A DNA stretch of 64,000 bases from Motiliproteus sp. MSK22-1. GTDB taxonomy: Bacteria; Pseudomonadota; Gammaproteobacteria; Pseudomonadales; Balneatricaceae. The stretch lies in contig NZ_MIEQ01000035.1 of NCBI RefSeq assembly GCF_001968815.1, positions 24,076-88,075 on the forward strand. Reading direction: 5' to 3'. Every line of letters begins with the position of its first letter. Position 1 is the stretch's first letter. A model generated the notes under the pieces. It worked only from the letters and a program-made list of their open reading frames with translations. It had not been told where the DNA came from and did no database searches. The translations under genes were made by a program, and so were the position numbers. Of the stretch, positions 1 to 8,340 are shown one piece after another.

Positions 1-1468
1 TGGCGCCTGCGAAAATTTCTGAAGCTGAAGCACTGAGTCGATTAACCATGACGGCTAAAGGAATTTCATAGTGTTTCGGGTCCTGATCAAATTCAACTCT
101 GACCTGTCCCCAGGAATCTTTGATTTGCACAACCGGGCCTTGAGGTATGAACAGACCGGCAAGGTCCACGGCCTCTCGAAGTGAGCCTCCACCATTGTTA
201 CGAAGATCGACAATAAGTCCCTCAATGTCTTCTTCCATCAGTTCCTGTAGTAACCGCTCAACATCTCGAGTGGTGCTTCTGTAGTTGGGGTCACCGTCTC
301 TCAGCGCATTGAAATCAATATAGAATGTGGGGATGCTAATCAAACCCAGCTTGTGAGTTTTCCCATTGCGTTCGATTTCCAGTACTTTTTTCTGTGCAGC
401 CTGTTCTTCCAGTTTTACTTTGTTACGTACAATCACTACTTCTTTAGTGAGCTTGTCATCGCTGCCTGCTGGAATAATCTGTAGCCGCACGGTGCTGCCT
501 TTTGGACCACGGATCAGGTCTACGACTTCATCCAGGCGCCAGCCTACGACATCAACCATCTCTTCATTTTCATCCTGTCCAACACCGACAACCAGATCCC
601 CCGGGCCTATTTGGCCTGTTTTGTCTGCGGGACCTGCCGGTATCAAGCGAACGATCTTGGTATTTTCATATTCAGTTTGTAGTACTGCGCCAATACCTTC
701 TAGCGACAAGCGCATGTCAATGTCGAAGTTTTCTGATCGGCGAGGTGAGAAATACTGTGTATGGGGTCCATAAAGGCTGGCCAGAGCGTTTGCGTAAGAT
801 TGAAATACATCGTCGCTATTGACCTGATTCAATCGGTTAATCTGATTCTGGTAGCGCTTTCGTAATAACTTTTCGGTGTCGCTGGTGTTTTTGTCTGAAA
901 GTCTGAAATTCAGGACTGTGCTTTTCAGACGCTTACGCCAAAGGTCATCCAGTTGAGATCTGTTGGTTGACCAGGGAGCTTCAGAGCGATCTGCTTCCAG
1001 TTGTTCATTGAGCTCGAAATCAAGATCGTCAAGTCCTGCTTCTATTCGCGTTAACAGATACTCCAGGCGTTCTTTGGTTCTTTGCTGGTATCGGTGAAAA
1101 ACCTTGAAGGCAAAGTCCAGGTCGGACTGGGCGATTCCGTCATCAAGTTTGTATCGATGACTCTCAAACTCTTCTATGTCGGAGGCAAGGAAATAAAGTT
1201 TATTTTTGTCCAGTCTTTCAAGATAAGCATCAAATAGTTGGGAGGAGAATTGGTCGTCAACAATAAGTTTACGGTAATGCCCTAATCGTAAGGTTTTAGC
1301 CAGGCTGCGTAAGGTTTTCGTATGCGTGGCTTCTGGTTCCAGCTTAGACAGAGGGAGATCAGTGGAAGCCAGTAAGTTAGGTGAACAGATCGCTAATAGC
1401 GAGACAGTCAGGGTGACACTTTTAATCAATTTGATTGGCAGCATAGGCATTAGTACTTCGCGCTTCAT
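1..1468 (-). CDS. prc: tail-specific carboxy-terminal processing protease, 3' end cut by window
   Basis: Translation of the minus strand from ATG 1468 stays open to the window edge (about 489 residues). It begins with a cleavable signal peptide (hydrophobic stretch LTVSLLAICS), then a long helical N-terminal domain, a PDZ domain (SLEGIGAVLQ through GPGDLVVGV) and the S41 protease core. The segment LIVDLRNNGGGS is the typical S41 substrate-binding strand, and SASASEIFAGA near the window edge carries the expected catalytic Ser. The Lys of the Ser/Lys dyad would lie beyond the window. Prc/CtpA proteases act in the periplasm, trimming or degrading C-termini of envelope proteins. The gene reads out of the window, divergent from the FKBP gene. 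The family assignment is strong; prc rather than another CtpA paralogue is inferred from the long N-terminal domain. Confidence 0.9.
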   Translation of the reverse strand, partial: MKREVLMPMLPIKLIKSVTLTVSLLAICSPNLLASTDLPLSKLEPEATHTKTLRSLAKTLRLGHYRKLIVDDQFSSQLFDAYLERLDKNKLYFLASDIEEFESHRYKLDDGIAQSDLDFAFKVFHRYQQRTKERLEYLLTRIEAGLDDLDFELNEQLEADRSEAPWSTNRSQLDDLWRKRLKSTVLNFRLSDKNTSDTEKLLRKRYQNQINRLNQVNSDDVFQSYANALASLYGPHTQYFSPRRSENFDIDMRLSLEGIGAVLQTEYENTKIVRLIPAGPADKTGQIGPGDLVVGVGQDENEEMVDVVGWRLDEVVDLIRGPKGSTVRLQIIPAGSDDKLTKEVVIVRNKVKLEEQAAQKKVLEIERNGKTHKLGLISIPTFYIDFNALRDGDPNYRSTTRDVERLLQELMEEDIEGLIVDLRNNGGGSLREAVDLAGLFIPQGPVVQIKDSWGQVRVEFDQDPKHYEIPLAVMVNRLSASASEIFAGA

Positions 1469-1812
1469 TTATCGAGTCAACGTCCATCAGACAAGTATAT
1501 GGATATATCAGTTCCATTGAGAAGCCAATGTTGGCCTTATCTCATAATGCATTAGTATAGCTGTAAGGTTATTATTTGTATGCCTTTGAATTTGATGTTC
1601 TATTGGTGAGTTTTCGGCCTTAATATATTTGTGTGGCTATATGCTGGATCCCTGTCTCTTATAAAAGGAAGGTATCGGATGGGATGGTACAGCTGGAGTC
1701 AGTTGGTACTTGGTCCAGATGGTGCTTGAGTGTGATTGGATCTGGAAGCCTGATTTGCATGGTCGGCCTGTTTATTTGCAGAGTCGGCCTGTTTAAACGT
1801 GGAGTGTTTTTT
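1469..1812. other. intergenic region between prc and the FKBP gene
   Basis: AT-rich divergent spacer that should hold promoters for both flanking genes. An open frame continues upstream of the FKBP gene to an ATG at 1633, but the residues it adds are low-complexity hydrophobic sequence without family similarity. I see no RNA gene or terminator here. Confidence 0.4.
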
Positions 1813-2343
1813 TTGATTGCTTACTTTGGGAAAAAAATAGACCGGGTCCGTGGCCCTGTTGTGGGTGTACTGCTGTTCCTTTCGGGGTTGCTAATACAGG
1901 GCTGTAGTTTCGATCTGGATGATCGTCTGGAAAAGCTTCGATTGGAAGCTGCAGCTAATGATAAGGCTGGTCAGGCTTTTCTGAAAAGCAACCTGATGAA
2001 AGATGGGGTTCATCGTACAGAGAGTGGATTGCAGTATAAGATTTTGAAGGAGGGTGGCGGTAATAAGCCTGGAGCCGATGACGTTGTTAAAGTTCATTAC
2101 CGAGGGACTTTAATAGATGGGACCCAATTTGATAGCTCCTATGATCGGGGCGAAGCTGCTGTTTTTCCGGTTAGCCGATTGATTCCTGGTTGGACTGAAG
2201 CGTTGCAGCTGATGAAGGAAGGCAGTTACTGGCAGCTGTATATACCCGCTTCACTCGCTTATGGTAAGAAAAGTCCATCGACGGCGATTCCTACCAACTC
2301 TACTTTGATCTTTGAACTTGAATTGATTTCCATCGAACAGTGA
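1813..2343 (+). CDS. FKBP-type peptidyl-prolyl cis-trans isomerase, probable lipoprotein
   Basis: The C-terminal ~110 residues are a complete FKBP domain: VKVHYRGTLIDGTQFDSS, then FPVSRLIPGWTEALQLMKEG and IPASLAYG, matching Mip/FkpA/FklB-type enzymes that catalyse prolyl isomerisation and assist folding of exported proteins. I chose TTG 1813 because GGAG lies 8 bases upstream and the product then starts with a compact lipoprotein signal (GVLLFLSGLLIQGC). The lipobox Cys would anchor it in the periplasm. The frame is open back to ATG 1633, giving up to 236 residues, so the longer start cannot be excluded. A short helical linker separates the anchor from the FKBP domain, as in Mip-like proteins. 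Single gene, not visibly in an operon. Confidence 0.85.
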   Translation: MIAYFGKKIDRVRGPVVGVLLFLSGLLIQGCSFDLDDRLEKLRLEAAANDKAGQAFLKSNLMKDGVHRTESGLQYKILKEGGGNKPGADDVVKVHYRGTLIDGTQFDSSYDRGEAAVFPVSRLIPGWTEALQLMKEGSYWQLYIPASLAYGKKSPSTAIPTNSTLIFELELISIEQ

Positions 2344-2477
2344 TTTGTTGTTTGTCCGGACCTGCCTCGTATTTCTCCCGAGATGAAAGTCAGCGCTCCA
2401 AGGGACTTGTTCGCAGGTTCCCTAAGGAATACTCTTATCGGTACGTTATTTATAAAGCTGTTGCTAGGAACATGTAG

Positions 2478-3764
2478 ATGTCTATCTCGACTTTTAATCA
2501 ACAATTGCTGGATTACCTAAGCTTGTCACCAACACCATTCCATGCTGTTGAAACGATGAAGCATCAGCTGTGTGAAGCCGGCTTCAGAGTTCTGAATGAG
2601 CGTGAGGCCTGGTCATTAGAACAAGGCGGGTGTTACCTGGTTACGCGTAATGATTCTGCGTTAATCGCTTTTGTGATGCCTGGCAATGAGCAGATGATCG
2701 ACCAGGGATTCAGGATGGTTGGTGCTCATACGGATAGCCCTTGTTTGAAAGTAAAACCAAATCCTGAGCTGAATCGTGATGGCTATTTTCAGTTGGGTGT
2801 TGAAGTTTATGGTGGTGCACTGCTAAATCCCTGGTTTGACCGGGACTTGTCGTTGGCTGGTCGAGTGAACTATGTTGATGACAGTGGTGAGCTTGCTCAG
2901 GGGCTGATTGATTATCAGGACCCTATCGCCGTTATTCCGAGTCTGGCGATACATCTGGATCGTGAGGCCAATGAAAGTCGTAGCATCAATGCCCAGAAAC
3001 ACTTACCGGTTATTTTGTTCCAGAGTGAAAATCAACAAACTGATTTCAGAACCCTGTTGCTGGATCAATTGAAGAGACAAGGCATTGAGGCTGCAAAAGT
3101 ACTGGATTACGAACTGCTGTTCTATGATACTCAGGCCCCGGCGATGATCGGTTTAAATCAGGATTTTCTTGCCTCAGCACGCCTGGATAATTTACTCAGC
3201 TGCTTTGTCGGATTAAAGAGCCTTTTGGATTCAGACCGAAGCCGTGGTGCCATACTGGTTTGCAATGATCATGAAGAAGTCGGTAGTGTCTCGGCGGCTG
3301 GTGCTGACGGTCCTTTCCTGCAATCTATTATAGAGCGGATTGCTCCTGATGTGGAATTAAGGAATCGAATGCTGGCCAGCTCCATGATGATTTCTGCGGA
3401 CAATGCTCATGGTATACACCCCAACTATGCCGATAAGCATGATAGCAATCATGGACCCAAACTGAATGCAGGGCCTGTAATCAAGATAAATGCCAATCAA
3501 CGTTACGCTACAAATAGTGAAACCAGTGCGGTGTTTCGATTCTTGGCGGAACAGGAAGAAGTGCAGGTACAGGCCTTTACCGTTCGTTCTGATATGGGAT
3601 GCGGCAGTACTATCGGCCCGATGACTGCTGCGAAGATAGGGGTACCTACTCTGGATGTTGGTGTGCCTACATTTGCTATGCATTCTGTTCGGGAGTTAGC
3701 TGGTCGGGATGATTCCGAGAGCCTTTATCGAGTACTGAAGCGTTTTTACAGTGATCAGGCCTGA
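2478..3764 (+). CDS. apeB: M18 family metallo-aminopeptidase
   Basis: A 428-residue protein of full family length that removes N-terminal, often acidic, residues from peptides in the cytoplasm. M18 signatures are in order: [14 protein letters not shown] (metal-ligand His at about 84, Asp at 86), SARLDNLLS (Asp ligand), CNDHEEVGS (catalytic Glu pair), [12 protein letters not shown], and a C-terminal FAMHSVRE with the last His ligand. No signal peptide is seen. It is monocistronic, in the same direction as the FKBP gene, 134 bases downstream of it. The family call is secure; apeB is the symbol used for pseudomonad and vibrio members and the substrate preference is not tested here. Confidence 0.95.
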   Translation: MSISTFNQQLLDYLSLSPTPFHAVETMKHQLCEAGFRVLNEREAWSLEQGGCYLVTRNDSALIAFVMPGNEQMIDQGFRMVGAHTDSPCLKVKPNPELNRDGYFQLGVEVYGGALLNPWFDRDLSLAGRVNYVDDSGELAQGLIDYQDPIAVIPSLAIHLDREANESRSINAQKHLPVILFQSENQQTDFRTLLLDQLKRQGIEAAKVLDYELLFYDTQAPAMIGLNQDFLASARLDNLLSCFVGLKSLLDSDRSRGAILVCNDHEEVGSVSAAGADGPFLQSIIERIAPDVELRNRMLASSMMISADNAHGIHPNYADKHDSNHGPKLNAGPVIKINANQRYATNSETSAVFRFLAEQEEVQVQAFTVRSDMGCGSTIGPMTAAKIGVPTLDVGVPTFAMHSVRELAGRDDSESLYRVLKRFYSDQA

Positions 3765-3886
3765 GGTGTTGATTCAATCTTTAGGGATGTTCACTAGCTT
3801 TTAACTATAGGCGTATTTACTGGTTGTAGATATGCCGTCCTGTTACAGAAACAGATATGCTTGACTGAGTCATTAACAGTTGCCAT

Positions 3887-4171
3887 TCAGTTGCTTAGCC
3901 AGTGAATGGTCATGACTATAAACAGCAGGTAAGCGACAAAGCTTGACGGAACGACCTTCTCAGCAAGAGGGTCGCTTTTATCTTTAAGCTGCGCTGCGAC
4001 AATTAATGCTCCGGAAACCAAGGCCATTAATCCAAGGGCGAACAAATAGCCATCAAGGGATTTTTCCTGAGGGTACATCCCTAACAAGGTGCTCAGGGCT
4101 GCGACTATGGCTATGACCAGAGAAAGTCTGCCAAACCATCGAATCCATCTACTACTTAACTGCATGATCAT
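3887..4171 (-). CDS. small membrane protein, function unknown
   Basis: A 94-residue protein with three likely membrane segments (about residues 13-32, 41-61 and 73-91) joined by short polar loops. The N-terminus is basic and Trp/Arg rich (SSRWIRWFGR), suggesting a cytoplasmic N-terminus by the positive-inside rule. I recognise no characterised family. It is convergent with the aminopeptidase gene and lies 75 bases downstream of yaiI on the same strand, so it could share a transcript with it. The start ATG is followed by a second in-frame ATG two codons later. Confidence 0.6.
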   Translation of the reverse strand: MIMQLSSRWIRWFGRLSLVIAIVAALSTLLGMYPQEKSLDGYLFALGLMALVSGALIVAAQLKDKSDPLAEKVVPSSFVAYLLFIVMTIHWLSN

Positions 4172-4246
4172 TGTCTTTCATTACCCTGATATTCCAGAGA
4201 CGTTAGTTTTGCCCCGGTGTTATCTTATAATTGAAGATTAACAAAG

Positions 4247-4699
4247 TTATTGCTTTGCCGTTCGTGCTAAATACTGGTCCAGTTGATTGGCAAAAGCCTG
4301 ACGATCTGCGTGACTGAATGAGGACGGGCCTCCCGTTTCAACCCCGCTGCTTCTAAGGGTTTCCATAAAATCTCTCATATTCAGTCGTTGGCGTATGTTT
4401 TCAACGGTGTAAAACTCGCCCCTGGGGTTGAGTGCATTAGCCCCTTTATCGATAATTTCTGAGGCTAAAGGGATGTCTGCGGTGATGACCAGGTCGCCTT
4501 CGTTGCACTGCTGGACGATATGGTTATCAGCGACATCAAACCCGGGGGGGACACGAACAGAGCTTATAAACTGTGAAGGTGGTGTCTGGAGAGTCTGATT
4601 TGCCACAAGTACCAGTTCAATTTGCACTCGCTCGGCAGCGCGATACAAAATTTCTTTGATGACCTTTGGGCAGGCGTCGGCGTCGACCCAGATTTTCAT
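4247..4699 (-). CDS. yaiI: YaiI/YqxD family protein (DUF188)
   Basis: A 150-residue protein with the full DUF188 pattern: the N-terminal [18 protein letters not shown], an acidic motif resembling PIN/NYN-type metal sites, then [17 protein letters not shown] and [12 protein letters not shown]. The family is widespread in proteobacteria and its structure suggests a nuclease-like fold, but the biological role is not established. The length matches E. coli YaiI. It is cytoplasmic with no signal or membrane segment. It follows the histidine kinase on the same strand with about 150 bases between them. Confidence 0.93.
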   Translation of the reverse strand: MKIWVDADACPKVIKEILYRAAERVQIELVLVANQTLQTPPSQFISSVRVPPGFDVADNHIVQQCNEGDLVITADIPLASEIIDKGANALNPRGEFYTVENIRQRLNMRDFMETLRSSGVETGGPSSFSHADRQAFANQLDQYLARTAKQ

Positions 4700-4848
4700 G
4701 ATTGTTTCCTTAATCGCTCAATAATAACTATGGGTAGTGAGTCCTGTACGTTGAGTACAATAGTTGACTGACGAAGCTACATCCATAATGGGCTTATTTG
4801 CAGGTTCTGCACAATAGTTTTTGTAGAAACAATAGGTTTGGCTGAATG

Positions 4849-6246
4849 TTATTGTTCGTAGCCTATAGGTAATTCGACTCGAAAGCAGCTTTCTTGACCT
4901 GGTATGCTGTTGAGATAAATAGATCCCTGATGAGCGGATACCACGGCGTTGACCAGGCACAGTCCCAATCCCATACCGGGTTCATTGCGGCTTTGGTCGG
5001 CGCGATACAGACGCTTGAAGACATGAGGCTGATCAGCCAGTGCGATACCTATGCCGTTATCTTGAACCTCTAATATTATCTGATCTTTTCTGCGTTTCAG
5101 GCAGACCGAGACCAAGCCACCGGGCGGGGTATATTTAATAGCATTATCCAGCAGGTTTCCCAGTACTTGCTGCATTCGCATGCTATCGGCAGTCAGTGAG
5201 CAATGGGCTTCTGTTTTCAGTGTTAAGTGGATTTTTTTTTCTTCAGCGACATAACGATACAGTTCCACTGTCTTATGAGCCAGTACGCCGAGATCTATAG
5301 GCTTCAGATGGAGTTTCAGTATGCCGCTTTCGGCTTCGGATATATCCATCAGGCTTTTTAACATGGACTCAATACGCTCGCTTTCCTCAGCGCAATCCAT
5401 CAGAGCTTCCTTCAATCGGCTTTGTTCTGGCTGTGAAAGTGCTGACTCAAGGCTCAGGCGCATTCTGGCCAGTGGTGTACGCAGATCATGAGCGACGGAG
5501 TCCAGAGATTGTTGCATTCCATTAATTAATCCTTCTATTTGAGCGAGCATGTTGTTAAATAACTGTGCCAGTTTACCCAGCTCTGATCGGGGATTACGTA
5601 CCGTGACTCGTGCTTTTAAGTCCCGAGCGCGAAGGCTTTGTACTGTTTCAATCAGATCGTACACCGGGCGCAGAGCATGCCAGTTCATCCATGCAGTCAA
5701 CATCAGACCCAGAATAAATAAGGGGACCATGACCTGTAATACTAAACTGCGATATTGGCCTATCTGAATTTTGCGGGCGGCGACGGACTGTCCAATGCGA
5801 AGGCTGTTTCCAGACTGTAAATCAACTTCTTTGAATAACAGTTGAATTTTGGAGTCTGCCAGTTGAGCCTGTTGCCATTCATCGTTCTCCTGCCGTTGGT
5901 CTGACTCTAAGATTTGATTCCAACCTGCTGGCTGGACTAGTAGCTGAGTCTGGCGTTCCCTGTCAATCAGTTCTACCCGCATGGCGCTTCGTTGGAAGTA
6001 GGGAGCGTCTCGCTCAATCACCAGTTCCAGTTTGTGTATTCCTGCCTGGACTTCTAGCCGTTGATAGCTTTCCAGAAAAGAGTTGATGAGCTGTTGATCT
6101 TTTTCAAGCTGGCTGCGGCTCAGTAAATAGTCAACCGTTATAAATAAAACTGAAGCACAGAGGAGAAATAACAGCGCAAATCTAAGAGTCAGATCAACTG
6201 CGGTATTGCGATGAAGTAAATCAGTCAGCTTTGAGAACATAGCCAA
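4849..6246 (-). CDS. sensor histidine kinase of an OmpR-type two-component system
   Basis: A 465-residue membrane kinase. TM1 is about residues 20-44; a periplasmic sensor of about 125 residues with no recognised ligand fold follows; TM2 is about 167-190; then a HAMP domain, the HisKA motif SVAHDLRTPLARMR with the phospho-accepting His, an N box (LLDNAIKYT), a G1 box (DNGIGIA) and a G2 box (GMGLGL). It overlaps the upstream response regulator by 26 bases, so the pair is co-translated. The H box reads AHDLRTPL rather than the commoner AHELRTPL, a variant common in the CusS/QseC-like branch. The stimulus is unknown; a heavy-metal or envelope signal would fit the subfamily but is inference. Confidence 0.92.
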   Translation of the reverse strand: MAMFSKLTDLLHRNTAVDLTLRFALLFLLCASVLFITVDYLLSRSQLEKDQQLINSFLESYQRLEVQAGIHKLELVIERDAPYFQRSAMRVELIDRERQTQLLVQPAGWNQILESDQRQENDEWQQAQLADSKIQLLFKEVDLQSGNSLRIGQSVAARKIQIGQYRSLVLQVMVPLFILGLMLTAWMNWHALRPVYDLIETVQSLRARDLKARVTVRNPRSELGKLAQLFNNMLAQIEGLINGMQQSLDSVAHDLRTPLARMRLSLESALSQPEQSRLKEALMDCAEESERIESMLKSLMDISEAESGILKLHLKPIDLGVLAHKTVELYRYVAEEKKIHLTLKTEAHCSLTADSMRMQQVLGNLLDNAIKYTPPGGLVSVCLKRRKDQIILEVQDNGIGIALADQPHVFKRLYRADQSRNEPGMGLGLCLVNAVVSAHQGSIYLNSIPGQESCFRVELPIGYEQ

Positions 6247-6907
6247 CGCCTCTTAACGTATGCAGCAACTTCATCCTGAAGCCCTTGTCGATTTTGCTGC
6301 GCAAGCGACACACCAGTACATCCACTACATTGGTTTGAGGGTCAAAGTTAAACTCCCAGACATGTTCGAGAATGAGCGTTTTTGAGAGTACTCGACCCGG
6401 ATGGCGTAACAGGTATTCCAGTAACTGGAACTCGCGAGGTTGCAGGTGGATAGGCTGATTGTTTCGGGTAACTGTTTTTCGGTAGGGATCCAGTTCTAAA
6501 TCGGCTAATTGCAGTTTTGTCAGGCGAGCATCACTGCCTGATAATAGTTGCGACCTTCGTAATAATGCCTGGGCCCTGGCTTGCAGTTCAGTAAAGGAGA
6601 ATGGTTTGGTAAGGTAGTCATCACTCCCCGTTTCAAGACCTCTGACCCGATCTTCGACAGATCGCTTGGCGCTGAGAATTATAACCGGTGTAGACAAGCC
6701 ACGGGCCCGCAATTCTTCTATGACCGATAGACCATCCTTGCCAGGCAGCATCACATCGATGATCAACAGGTCATAGTCACCCTCCAGCGCCATTGCCAAG
6801 CCATCATTGCCGTCAAACAGGGTATCGATGACATCGCCGGATTCCTGGAACCCCTGGGCTATATAAGCAGAGATTTTTTGATCATCTTCTATCAGTAATA
6901 GTTTCAT
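6221..6907 (-). CDS. OmpR/PhoB-family response regulator
   Basis: It has an N-terminal receiver domain (LLLIEDDQ acidic pair, phospho-acceptor Asp in LLIIDVMLPGKDG, Lys in YLTKPF) and a C-terminal winged-helix DNA-binding domain (LQPREFQLLEYLL, VDVLVCRLRSKID, TLRGVGYVL). I start it at ATG 6907, giving MKLLLIEDD as in most relatives and 228 residues; the frame continues upstream to a GTG at 6922. It overlaps the sensor kinase by 26 bases. Similarity in pattern is greatest to CusR/CopR/QseB-type regulators. The divergent secreted protein gene at 7175 and the palindrome at 7026-7041 make that promoter a likely target (inference). Confidence 0.93.
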   Translation of the reverse strand: MKLLLIEDDQKISAYIAQGFQESGDVIDTLFDGNDGLAMALEGDYDLLIIDVMLPGKDGLSVIEELRARGLSTPVIILSAKRSVEDRVRGLETGSDDYLTKPFSFTELQARAQALLRRSQLLSGSDARLTKLQLADLELDPYRKTVTRNNQPIHLQPREFQLLEYLLRHPGRVLSKTLILEHVWEFNFDPQTNVVDVLVCRLRSKIDKGFRMKLLHTLRGVGYVLKAD

Positions 6908-7025
6908 CGATGAAGCATCCACTTCTGTATCCTTTATTGGCTACAGAAGGTTTTTTGTAAGCGCAGATAATAAAACAACGTTAACACTGTCAGTACAGAC
7001 TGGCACCTGATTACTCTGAACCTTT

Positions 7026-7041
7026 CAACATTGTAATGTTG
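7026..7041. promoter_or_regulatory. perfect inverted repeat in the divergent promoter region
   Basis: CAACATT-GT-AATGTTG forms 7-bp arms around a 2-base centre, between the response regulator gene and the GlcG/HbpS-like gene. The position suits an operator used by the adjacent response regulator for autoregulation or for the divergent gene. This is inferred from position and symmetry only. Confidence 0.4.
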
Positions 7042-7174
7042 TCGCAATCTTCAGGTAATCCTCCTATTTATACAGTAGTTCCATCAGCTTGTATGGCTGT
7101 TTCTACTACAACTGAGTTTTTTGTTTTGCCTGATATCTCAGCAAACAAATGACCTGAAACAATGGAGATTATCT

Positions 7175-7663
7175 ATGAAATCTAATCTGATGGGTTTTAC
7201 TACTGCTCTGGCATTGACTACTGCCATGAGTGTCCAGGCCGCTGAATTACCTCAGCAAACTTTTCTGAATCTGGAAACTGCTCAGAAGTTAGCTAATGAA
7301 GCTCTGATCAACTGTCTTGAGGGTGGATATAACGTCAGTGTTGCGGTGGTGGATGCCGCAGGTCTGACCCGAGCGTTGATCAGGTCTGATAAGGCAGGAC
7401 CTCACACTTTAGAAAGCAGTCGTAAGAAAGCATACACCGCTGCAAGCATGGGGCGTCCTACTGCTGACTTTGCGAATCTGATCAAAAAGATGCCAGAAGT
7501 TGCAGGGTTACGGGATATGGATCCAAATATCCTGATCTTGGGAGGAGGATTGCCTATTAAAGTAAATGATCAGAAAGTCGGTGGCATCGGGGTGGGTGGT
7601 GCTCCGGGTGGTCACCTGGACCAGGCTTGTGCCCAGGCTGCTATCGATAAAGTGTTGGGATAA
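7175..7663 (+). CDS. secreted GlcG/HbpS-family (DUF336) protein
   Basis: From ATG 7175 (GGAG 8 bases upstream) the product is 162 residues with a clear Sec signal peptide ending in VQAAEL. The mature part is a single GlcG/HbpS domain: ALINCLEGGYNVSVAVVDAAG, a LESSRKKAYTAAS segment, and the glycine-rich GGGLPIKVNDQKVGGIGVGGA. The family includes haem-binding HbpS, which works with a two-component system in Streptomyces, and GlcG of the glycolate operon. Here the gene is divergent from a kinase/regulator pair, so a sensory accessory role is possible but unproven. The frame is open 18 codons upstream but without a good ribosome site. Confidence 0.85.
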   Translation: MKSNLMGFTTALALTTAMSVQAAELPQQTFLNLETAQKLANEALINCLEGGYNVSVAVVDAAGLTRALIRSDKAGPHTLESSRKKAYTAASMGRPTADFANLIKKMPEVAGLRDMDPNILILGGGLPIKVNDQKVGGIGVGGAPGGHLDQACAQAAIDKVLG

Positions 7664-7692
7664 ACCTGAGTTTTAGAGTTTAGTTGAAACAG

Positions 7693-7719
7693 ACGGGCTT
7701 TTATGGCCCGCTTTTTTTG
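7693..7719 (+). terminator. rho-independent terminator after the GlcG/HbpS-like gene
   Basis: The stem CGGGC/GCCCG with a short T-rich loop is followed by a run of seven T (CTTTTTTTG). It begins about 30 bases after the stop codon at 7663. Confidence 0.8.
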
Positions 7720-8100
7720 AAACTGAGATTTCAGTCAAGGTTTTCAATGAATATAACCTGATGGTGTTTATTGTCAATTTTATCTTGAGTTGTAATATCG
7801 TTTAATCTCTTTGTATTAAGTTTTTGTGACTAAAATCATTCCTATCGCATTCATTGCTAATTTATAAAAAATACTCTCTCCTGGATTACAAATTTTTATA
7901 TTGAATATGAAATATAGGGTTAAATGTCAGATGGTGATCAATGTCATATTTGGGTGGTCAGTCATAATCTGTATTCTTATCATTTATAATCCTTATTTAA
8001 CAATAAGATAAAGTTGGCGGTGACTTTTTTTTGTTAAAAATTTTCAACTTTCAGTCGTTACCGAAATCGCTTTTTCTGTCCGTAACATCGTTGTTTTTTC

Positions 8101-8114
8101 TTGATTTTATTCAA
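8101..8114. promoter_or_regulatory. upstream FNR/DNR-like half-matching box
   Basis: TTGAT-TTTA-TTCAA differs from the TTGAT-N4-ATCAA consensus at one base. It lies 25 bp (centre to centre) upstream of the first perfect box in front of nirS. It could be an auxiliary site. This surrounding 7720-8340 stretch is AT-rich and contains no convincing gene. Confidence 0.4.
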
Positions 8115-8125
8115 TAACTGCTAAC

Positions 8126-8139
8126 TTGATCAGGATCAA
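8126..8139. promoter_or_regulatory. FNR/DNR-family box, distal, upstream of nirS
   Basis: TTGAT-CAGG-ATCAA is a perfect match to the FNR/DNR/ANR consensus. Its centre is 38 bp upstream of the second perfect box, so the two sites lie on nearly the same helical face (about 3.6 turns). Confidence 0.8.
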
Positions 8140-8163
8140 ATCAGTAAGAGCTTCAGGAACAAT

Positions 8164-8177
8164 TTGATACGGATCAA
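8164..8177. promoter_or_regulatory. FNR/DNR-family box, proximal, class II position at nirS
   Basis: TTGAT-ACGG-ATCAA is again a perfect consensus match. With the -10-like TATAAA at 8202-8207 the start of transcription would be near 8212-8214. That puts the centre of this box at about -42, the class II activator position for FNR-family proteins. Expression of nirS under low oxygen and nitric oxide is therefore expected. Confidence 0.85.
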
Positions 8178-8201
8178 TTCGTCTATTTCCTATAGGTTTA
8201 A

Positions 8202-8207
8202 TATAAA
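8202..8207 (+). promoter_or_regulatory. probable -10 element of the nirS promoter
   Basis: TATAAA (5 of 6 consensus bases) is correctly spaced from the proximal FNR/DNR box. No good -35 is present, as expected for an activator-dependent promoter. The predicted leader to the nirS ATG is about 128 bases. Confidence 0.55.
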
Positions 8208-8340
8208 TTCCGGCTCATCAGATAACCCTTCTGTTCATGGCTAGTGAACAACTGATGATTAGGAAAGACAATCGTGATTGGGCCATAGTTCTCGCCTTTT
8301 TTTAACTGGGTGATAAAAGTCCTGTAGGAGGTCACCATCC

